Part shown: one piece after another, positions 58,356-64,000 of the stretch
How positions within the stretch are numbered: position 1 is the stretch's first letter
Layout of the letters: each line of letters opens with the position of its first letter
NCBI RefSeq assembly: GCF_000503215.1
Contig: NZ_KI628539.1
Location: forward strand, 962,592-1,026,591
Direction: 5' to 3'
Source: Pseudomonas canadensis
GTDB lineage: Bacteria > Pseudomonadota > Gammaproteobacteria > Pseudomonadales > Pseudomonadaceae
DNA: 64,000 bases
Position numbers and translations under genes: made by a program
The notes under the pieces: generated by a model
What the model was told of the DNA's origin: nothing
What the model saw: only the letters and a program-made list of their open reading frames with translations
The model's database searches: none

Positions 58356-59432
58356 ATGCGCGATCGACTGTTGGCAGCCGAGAAAGTGAAGGCCATCGAT
58401 TGGCGTGATGGCGCGCTGTACCTGCTCGATCAGCGTGCCTTGCCGTCCCGGGAAAGCTGGGTGGCCTGCGTGACGGTCGATGAAGTGGCGGCCGCCATTC
58501 GTTCGATGGTGGTGCGCGGTGCGCCGGCCATTGGCATCAGTGCCGCCTATGGCTTGGTGCTGGCCGCCCGTGAGCGCATCGCCGAGGGTGGTGACTGGCA
58601 GGCCGCATGGGAAGAAGACTATGCACTGCTGGCCGATACCCGACCCACCGCGTCGAATCTGTTCTGGGCGTTGAAACGCATGCGCGACCGCCTGGACCGC
58701 GTCAAAAAACACGCCGATCCGCTGGCGGTGCTGGAGGCGGAAGCGATTGCCATCCATGAAAGTGATCGCGAAGCCAACCTCACCATGGCGCAGTTGGGTG
58801 TCGAGCTGATCCGCAAGCACCAGGGCAATGCCCAGGCCATCCTCACTCACGGCAACGCAGGCGCCCTGGCGACCGGCGGTGTCGGTACGGCGCTCGGGGT
58901 GATTCGTGCGGCCTATCTGGAAGGCATGGTCGAGCAGGTCTACGCCAATGAAACCCGGCCCTGGCTGCAAGGTTCGCGGCTGACCGCCTGGGAGCTGGCG
59001 GGCGAGGGCATCCCGGTGACGGTGAATGCCGACTCGGCCGGCGCGCACATCCTCAAGACCAAAGGCGTGACCTGGGTGATCGTCGGCGCCGATTGCATTG
59101 CCGCCAATGGCGATGTGATCAGCAAGATCGGCACTTACCAGTTGGCCGTGTGTGCAATGCACCACGGCGTGCGCTTCATGGTGGTGGCGCCGAGTTCGAC
59201 CTTGGACCTGATGATGGCCACTGGCGATGATGTCGCCCTGGAAGAGCGCGATACCGGCGAGTTGCTGGAAGTCGCCGGCCAGCGTTTCGCAGCCGATGTG
59301 AGCGCCTACAATCCGGTGTTTGACGTGACTCCGGCCGACCTGATCGACGTGATCGTGACCGAAAAAGGCGTGGTCGAGCGGCCGGACACCGCCAAGCTGG
59401 CCAAGTTGATGTGCCGTAAGCGCCTGCATTAA
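58356..59432 (+). CDS. mtnA: Methylthioribose-1-phosphate isomerase MtnA, catalytic Cys replaced
   Basis: 358-residue enzyme that isomerises methylthioribose 1-phosphate to methylthioribulose 1-phosphate. Family segments are MVVRGAPAIGISAAYGLVL near residue 50, DTRPTASNLFWALKRMRDR, RPWLQGSRLTAWELAGEG and NPVFDVTPADLIDVIV. The catalytic Cys (Cys160 in B. subtilis MtnA, in ICNAG) is Gly here: AILTHGNAGALATGG. In VIVGADCIAANGD the Asp (Asp240) is kept, but the next residue, Arg in the family, is Cys. Length and start are normal. The enzyme may be inactive, or Pseudomonas MtnA may lack this Cys as a group. It is divergent from mtaD. Confidence 0.87.
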   Translation: MRDRLLAAEKVKAIDWRDGALYLLDQRALPSRESWVACVTVDEVAAAIRSMVVRGAPAIGISAAYGLVLAARERIAEGGDWQAAWEEDYALLADTRPTASNLFWALKRMRDRLDRVKKHADPLAVLEAEAIAIHESDREANLTMAQLGVELIRKHQGNAQAILTHGNAGALATGGVGTALGVIRAAYLEGMVEQVYANETRPWLQGSRLTAWELAGEGIPVTVNADSAGAHILKTKGVTWVIVGADCIAANGDVISKIGTYQLAVCAMHHGVRFMVVAPSSTLDLMMATGDDVALEERDTGELLEVAGQRFAADVSAYNPVFDVTPADLIDVIVTEKGVVERPDTAKLAKLMCRKRLH

Positions 59433-59735
59433 GCCAATTTGCCCCTGAAAACGGGCATGGATCCAGCTCTGAGCCCCTCTCGTCGCCCTCAAGCCTGTCA
59501 CCCGTCAACTTACTATGCTCCATGCGCATCAGGGGGATAGGTGCGTGGCGGCGATTGTGATAACATCCGGCGGTTTCCAGGGTTGCCCCGAGGGGTGGCC
59601 TATAACGTGCAGATCCGTGTCATAACTCGTTGATTTGTCGTAAGTCGTTGTCAGGCACTCTGCCGGCAGCGGCGAGCTTCGTTCGTCCCATATGGATGTG
59701 ACGAGGTTTCACCCGAAAAAGGAATCAGGCTTCTC
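59433..59735. other. Intergenic region upstream of gyrA
   Basis: This 303-bp spacer should hold the gyrA promoter and leader. I can fix no single convincing sigma70 pair. No gene, REP or terminator is apparent. Confidence 0.5.
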
Positions 59736-62390
59736 ATGGGCGAACTGGCCAAAGAAATCCTCCCGGTCAATATCGAAGACGAGCTGAAACAGTCCTACCT
59801 CGACTACGCGATGAGCGTAATTGTCGGTCGGGCACTGCCTGATGCGCGCGATGGCTTGAAGCCCGTGCACCGGCGTGTGCTGTTCGCGATGAGCGAGCTG
59901 GGTAACGACTGGAACAAGCCGTACAAGAAATCTGCCCGTGTTGTCGGTGACGTGATCGGTAAGTATCACCCCCACGGCGACACTGCGGTGTACGACACCA
60001 TCGTTCGGATGGCCCAGCCGTTTTCCCTGCGCTACCTGCTGGTAGACGGCCAGGGTAACTTCGGTTCGGTCGACGGCGACAACGCCGCGGCCATGCGATA
60101 CACCGAAGTGCGCATGACCAAGCTGGCGCACGAGCTGCTGGCCGACCTGCATAAAGAAACCGTGGACTGGGTGCCGAACTACGACGGCACCGAAATGATC
60201 CCGGCGGTCATGCCGACCAAGATCCCCAACCTGCTGGTCAACGGTTCCAGCGGTATCGCCGTGGGCATGGCGACCAATATCCCGCCGCACAACCTCGGTG
60301 AAGTCATCGACGGTTGCCTGGCGCTCATCGACAACCCCGAGCTGACCGTCGACGAGCTGATGCAATACATCCCGGGCCCGGACTTCCCGACCGCTGCGAT
60401 CATCAACGGTCGCGCCGGCATCATCGAAGCCTACCGCACCGGTCGTGGCCGCATTTACATGCGCGCCCGCTCGATAATCGAAGACATCGACAAGGTCGGT
60501 GGCCGTCAGCAGATCGTCATCACCGAACTCCCGTACCAGTTGAACAAAGCGCGTCTGATCGAAAAGATCGCTGAGCTGGTTAAAGAGAAGAAGCTCGAAG
60601 GCATTACCGAGCTGCGCGACGAGTCCGACAAAGACGGTATGCGCGTGGTGATCGAGCTGCGTCGTGGCGAAGTGCCTGAGGTGATCCTCAACAACCTCTA
60701 CGCCCAGACCCAGTTGCAAAGCGTGTTTGGTATCAACGTGGTTGCGCTGATCGACGGCCGCCCGCGCATCCTGAACCTCAAGGATCTGCTGGAAGCCTTC
60801 GTCCGTCACCGCCGCGAAGTGGTCACCCGCCGTACCGTGTTCGAACTGCGCAAGGCCCGCGAGCGTGGGCACATCCTGGAAGGTCAGGCTGTGGCGTTGT
60901 CGAATATCGACCCGGTTATCGCCTTGATCAAGGCTTCGCCAACCCCGTCGGAAGCCAAGGAAGCGCTGATCAGCACGCCTTGGGAATCCAGCGCCGTGGT
61001 GGCCATGGTTGAACGTGCCGGCGCCGATTCGTGCCGTCCAGAGACCCTGGACCCGCAATACGGTCTGCGCGAAGGCAAGTACTTCCTGTCGCCAGAGCAA
61101 GCCCAGGCCATCCTGGAGCTGCGCCTGCACCGCCTGACCGGCCTGGAGCACGAAAAGCTGCTGGCCGAGTACCAAGAGATTCTCAACCAGATCGGCGAGT
61201 TGATCCGCATCCTCAGCAGCGCCGTGCGCCTGATGGAAGTGATCCGCGAAGAACTGGAAGTGATCCGCGCCGAATACGGCGACGTGCGTCGCACCGAGAT
61301 CCTTGATGCCCGCCTCGACCTGACCCTGGGTGACATGATCCCGGAAGAAGAGCGCGTGGTGACCATCTCCCACGGCGGTTATGCCAAGACCCAGCCATTG
61401 GCTGCGTACCAGGCCCAGCGCCGTGGCGGTAAAGGTAAATCGGCTACCGGCGTGAAGGACGAGGACTACATCGCTCACCTGCTGGTCGCCAACAGCCACA
61501 CCACGCTCCTGCTGTTCTCCAGCAAGGGCAAGGTGTACTGGCTGAAAACCTACGAGATCCCGGAAGCGTCCCGCGCTGCCCGTGGTCGTCCGCTGGTCAA
61601 CCTGCTGCCGCTGGACAGTGATGAGTACATCACCACCATGCTGCCGGTCGAGGAATACACCGAAGGTCACTTCATCTTCATGGCTACCGCCAAAGGCACC
61701 GTGAAGAAGACCCCGCTGGAATCCTTCAGCCGTCAGCGCAGTGTGGGCCTGATCGCCCTGGAGCTGGACGAGGGTGACGTACTGATCTCCGCTGCCATCA
61801 CTGATGGCGAGCGTGAAGTCATGCTGTTCTCCGACGGCGGCAAGGTCACGCGCTTCAAGGAATCCGACGTTCGCGCCATGGGCCGTACCGCTCGCGGTGT
61901 GCGCGGCATGCGCCTGCCGGAAGGGCAGAAGCTGATTTCGATGCTGATCCCGGAAGAAGGCAGCCAGATCCTCACCGCTTCCGAGCGTGGTTATGGCAAG
62001 CGTACAGCCATCAGCGAGTTCCCGGAGTACAAGCGTGGCGGCCAGGGCGTGATCGCCATGGTCAGCAACGACCGCAATGGCCGTCTGGTCGGCGCGGTCC
62101 AGGTGCTCGACGGCGAGGAAATCATGCTGATTTCCGACCAGGGCACCCTGGTACGTACCCGTGTGGCCGAAGTGTCGAGCCTGGGCCGTAACACCCAGGG
62201 CGTGACCCTGATCAAGCTGGCCAAGGACGAGAAACTGGTCGGCCTGGAGCGTGTCCAGGAGCCGTCGGAAGTCGAAGGCGAGGAGCTGGAAGGTGAGGAG
62301 TTTGACGGCGAGGTGATCGCAGCCGGCGATGACAACGTCGACGAGCCCACCCTCGATGCTGCCGCAGACGAAGAAGAACCGCAGGAATAA
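59736..62390 (+). CDS. gyrA: DNA gyrase subunit A
   Basis: 884-residue type II topoisomerase subunit that breaks and rejoins DNA. The catalytic Tyr is in AAAMRYTEVRM near residue 125. The quinolone-resistance region reads HPHGDTAVYDTIVRM, with Thr83 and Asp87 as in wild-type Pseudomonas. The N-terminal YAMSVIVGRALPDARDGLKP is standard. The C-terminal pinwheel domain contains GyrA-box-like AQRRGGKGKSATG. It ends in an acidic tail (EEFDGEVIAAGDDNVDEP). Start at 59736 has AAAAGGAATC upstream. No sign of damage. Confidence 0.97.
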   Translation: MGELAKEILPVNIEDELKQSYLDYAMSVIVGRALPDARDGLKPVHRRVLFAMSELGNDWNKPYKKSARVVGDVIGKYHPHGDTAVYDTIVRMAQPFSLRYLLVDGQGNFGSVDGDNAAAMRYTEVRMTKLAHELLADLHKETVDWVPNYDGTEMIPAVMPTKIPNLLVNGSSGIAVGMATNIPPHNLGEVIDGCLALIDNPELTVDELMQYIPGPDFPTAAIINGRAGIIEAYRTGRGRIYMRARSIIEDIDKVGGRQQIVITELPYQLNKARLIEKIAELVKEKKLEGITELRDESDKDGMRVVIELRRGEVPEVILNNLYAQTQLQSVFGINVVALIDGRPRILNLKDLLEAFVRHRREVVTRRTVFELRKARERGHILEGQAVALSNIDPVIALIKASPTPSEAKEALISTPWESSAVVAMVERAGADSCRPETLDPQYGLREGKYFLSPEQAQAILELRLHRLTGLEHEKLLAEYQEILNQIGELIRILSSAVRLMEVIREELEVIRAEYGDVRRTEILDARLDLTLGDMIPEEERVVTISHGGYAKTQPLAAYQAQRRGGKGKSATGVKDEDYIAHLLVANSHTTLLLFSSKGKVYWLKTYEIPEASRAARGRPLVNLLPLDSDEYITTMLPVEEYTEGHFIFMATAKGTVKKTPLESFSRQRSVGLIALELDEGDVLISAAITDGEREVMLFSDGGKVTRFKESDVRAMGRTARGVRGMRLPEGQKLISMLIPEEGSQILTASERGYGKRTAISEFPEYKRGGQGVIAMVSNDRNGRLVGAVQVLDGEEIMLISDQGTLVRTRVAEVSSLGRNTQGVTLIKLAKDEKLVGLERVQEPSEVEGEELEGEEFDGEVIAAGDDNVDEPTLDAAADEEEPQE

Positions 62391-62401
62391 GCGGACACAC
62401 A

Positions 62402-62434
62402 GGGGGCGGATGAAGATTCGCCCCCTTGTTGTTT
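62402..62434 (+). terminator. Rho-independent terminator of gyrA
   Basis: GGGGGCGGA and TCGCCCCC form a stem around TGAAGAT, followed by TTGTTGTTT, 12 bp after the gyrA stop. Confidence 0.8.
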
Positions 62435-62449
62435 GTCCCCTTTGAAACA

Positions 62450-62536
62450 TGTGGAAGCTGGCTTGCCTGCGATGGCATCACCACGGTATCACTGACGTAC
62501 CGAGGCGCCTGTATCGCAGGCAAGCCAGCTCCCACA
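62450..62536. repeat. REP doublet, GCAGGCAAGCCAGC class
   Basis: Arms TGTGGAAGCTGGCTTGCCTG... (62450-62473) and ATCGCAGGCAAGCCAGCTCC... (62513-62536) are inverted with one mismatch, 39 bp apart. It lies between gyrA and serC, which read in the same direction. Confidence 0.8.
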
Positions 62537-62606
62537 ACGGTCCGCTCCGGAAACAGAGCGTTACCGAACATGATTGCAGCCCCACCAGATCAGAGTGAGA
62601 TTGGAT

Positions 62607-63692
62607 GTGAGCAAGAGAGCCTATAACTTCTGTGCCGGTCCCGCGGCGCTTCCTGAAGCAGTCCTGCAGCGTGCGCAGGGTGAACTCCTCGACTGGCATG
62701 GAAAAGGCCTCTCCGTGATGGAAATGAGCCATCGCAGCGATGAGTTCGTGTCCATCGCCACCAAGGCCGAGCAGGATCTGCGCGACTTGCTGGACATCCC
62801 ATCCAACTACAAAGTGCTGTTCCTGCAGGGCGGCGCCAGCCAGCAGTTCGCCCAGATCCCGCTGAACCTGCTGCCGGAAGACGGCACGGCTGACTATATC
62901 GACACGGGCATCTGGGGCCAGAAGGCCATTGAAGAGGCTTCCCGTTACGGTCACGTGAACGTCGCGGGTACCGCCAAGCCTTACGACTACTTCGCCATTC
63001 CCGGTCAGAACGAGTGGAAGCTGTCGAAGGACGCTGCCTACGTTCACTACGTTGCCAACGAAACCATCGGCGGCCTGGAGTTTGACTGGGTGCCGGAAGT
63101 GGGTGACGTGCCGCTGGTGTGCGACATGTCCTCGGACATCCTCTCGCGTCCTATCGATGTGTCCAAATACGGCATGATCTACGCCGGCGCGCAGAAGAAC
63201 ATCGGTCCGAGCGGCATCCTGGTCAACATCATCCGTGAAGATCTGCTCGGTCGCGCCCGTTCGCTGTGCCCGACCATGCTCAACTACAAGGTCGCGGCCG
63301 ATAACGGCTCGATGTACAACACCCCGCCGGCGTTCGCCTGGTACCTGTCCGGCCTGGTCTTCGAGTGGCTGAAGGAGCAGGGCGGCGTCGCCGCCATGGG
63401 CAAGCTGAATGAAGAGAAGAAGCGCACCCTGTACGACTTCATCGACGCCAGCGGCCTGTACAGCAACCCGATCAATCTGACGGACCGCTCGTGGATGAAC
63501 GTGCCGTTCCGGCTGGCTGACGACCGTCTGGACAAGCCATTCCTGGCAGGTGCCGACGAGCGTGGGCTGCTGAACCTCAAGGGTCACCGTTCGGTCGGTG
63601 GCATGCGCGCGTCCATTTACAACGCCGTCGACATCCACGCGATCAACGCGCTGGTTGCCTACATGGCGGAGTTCGAAAAGGAACACGGCTAA
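62607..63692 (+). CDS. serC: Phosphoserine aminotransferase SerC
   Basis: 361-residue PLP enzyme of serine (and pyridoxine) biosynthesis, converting 3-phosphohydroxypyruvate to phosphoserine. The start is a GTG at 62607: VSKRAYNFCAGPAALPEAV aligns with other SerC proteins, while longer readings have no similarity. PLP-binding Lys is in YAGAQKNIGPSG near residue 195 and the substrate-binding WHGKGLSVMEMSHRS near 30-45. The C-terminal GHRSVGGMRASIYNA is complete. Its TAA overlaps the ATG of pheA by 1 bp. The serC-pheA order is the conserved Pseudomonas amino-acid operon. Confidence 0.96.
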   Translation: MSKRAYNFCAGPAALPEAVLQRAQGELLDWHGKGLSVMEMSHRSDEFVSIATKAEQDLRDLLDIPSNYKVLFLQGGASQQFAQIPLNLLPEDGTADYIDTGIWGQKAIEEASRYGHVNVAGTAKPYDYFAIPGQNEWKLSKDAAYVHYVANETIGGLEFDWVPEVGDVPLVCDMSSDILSRPIDVSKYGMIYAGAQKNIGPSGILVNIIREDLLGRARSLCPTMLNYKVAADNGSMYNTPPAFAWYLSGLVFEWLKEQGGVAAMGKLNEEKKRTLYDFIDASGLYSNPINLTDRSWMNVPFRLADDRLDKPFLAGADERGLLNLKGHRSVGGMRASIYNAVDIHAINALVAYMAEFEKEHG

Positions 63693-64000
63693 TGTCTGAG
63701 CAAGAACTCAAGGCGCTGCGCGTACGCATTGACAGCCTGGACGAGAAAGTCCTGGAACTGATCAGCGAGCGCGCGCGGTGCGCCCAGGAAGTGGCACGGG
63801 TCAAGATGGCGTCCCTGGCTGAAGGCGAAGTGCCGGTGTTCTACCGTCCGGAGCGTGAAGCCCAGGTGCTCAAGCGTGTCATGGAGCGCAATAAAGGCCC
63901 GCTGGGCAACGAAGAGATGGCGCGGTTGTTCCGTGAAATCATGTCTTCGTGCCTGGCCCTGGAGCAGCCGCTGAAAGTGGCTTACCTCGGTCCTGAGGGT
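63692..64000 (+). CDS. pheA: Chorismate mutase/prephenate dehydratase PheA (3' end outside window)
   Basis: The first 103 residues of the bifunctional P-protein of phenylalanine synthesis. The chorismate mutase domain is visible: LRVRIDSLDEKVLELISERA and VFYRPEREAQVLKRVM hold the active-site Arg, Lys and Glu positions. The prephenate dehydratase domain begins with KVAYLGPEG at the window end. The ATG overlaps the serC stop (TAATG), so translation is coupled. The rest, including the ACT regulatory domain, lies beyond base 64000. Confidence 0.95.
   Translation, partial: MSEQELKALRVRIDSLDEKVLELISERARCAQEVARVKMASLAEGEVPVFYRPEREAQVLKRVMERNKGPLGNEEMARLFREIMSSCLALEQPLKVAYLGPEG

Noticed and set aside
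59709..62450. A 913-codon open frame on the minus strand opposite gyrA
   Set aside because: It mirrors gyrA codon structure and has no recognisable domain. Long antisense frames are expected where codon position 3 is GC-rich.
1..64000. CRISPR arrays, tRNA genes, rRNA genes and prophage modules
   Set aside because: No regularly spaced direct repeats, no cloverleaf-like intergenic sequence and no integrase, capsid or transposase genes were found. The repeats present are inverted REP elements.

Overview
This is about 64 kb of chromosome from a Pseudomonas, most likely of the P. fluorescens group. Gene content, high GC and gene order support this. Three blocks follow gene order that I recall from P. 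aeruginosa PAO1: mfd-gap-sthA-glpQ-PilZ-lolCDE (PA3002 to PA2986), copSR-cupredoxin-queF-mlaA-PilZ-response regulator-STAS-tal-dusA (PA2810 to PA2795), and yciK-mupP-ubiG-mtaD-mtnA-gyrA-serC-pheA (PA3173 to PA3166). Repeated palindromes of the REP/REPIN type sit between many genes, as is usual in this group. I see no tRNA, rRNA, CRISPR array, prophage or complete insertion sequence.

Layout. 1-15.6 kb: housekeeping genes (SNF2 helicase, csiV, mfd, a long GAPDH, sthA, glpQ, a PilZ protein, the lipoprotein-release system lolCDE). 15.6-25.8 kb: copper sensor pair and cupredoxin, queF, a degenerate HAD protein, mlaA, PilZ, RssB-like phosphatase and STAS partner, tal, dusA. 25.8-34.2 kb: accessory genes, including a toxin-antitoxin pair whose toxin is frameshifted, a Pseudomonas-type small protein, small lipoproteins, an MFS pump, a malate:quinone oxidoreductase with an export signal, a LysR/reductase pair and an intact VapBC pair. 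34.2-39.3 kb: RidA-like protein, ppnN, a beta-hydroxylase, fabV, and a HAD hydrolase gene cut by one in-frame stop. 39.3-46.2 kb: LysR and aminotransferase, then a purine uptake cluster (punR, punC, a Tsx-like porin, an NCS2 permease). 46.2-54.4 kb: the most interesting locus, described next. 54.4-64 kb: the conserved yciK-to-pheA block, in which mtnA lacks its usual catalytic cysteine.

The 46.2-54.4 kb locus has a LuxR-type regulator without a LuxI synthase. Two proline iminopeptidase/amidase-type hydrolases flank it, and a complete five-gene peptide-type ABC importer follows in the same operon. The regulator belongs by context to the plant-signal-responsive OryR/PsoR/PipR type and carries tryptophan in place of the AHL-binding Tyr61 of TraR. 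A 20-bp lux-box-like palindrome lies upstream of each hydrolase gene, and the second hydrolase transcript begins with a long hairpin just before its ribosome binding site. The likely logic is uptake of a small plant-derived amide by the importer, sensing by the LuxR protein, and control of two amide/peptide hydrolases that act on the signal or related compounds.
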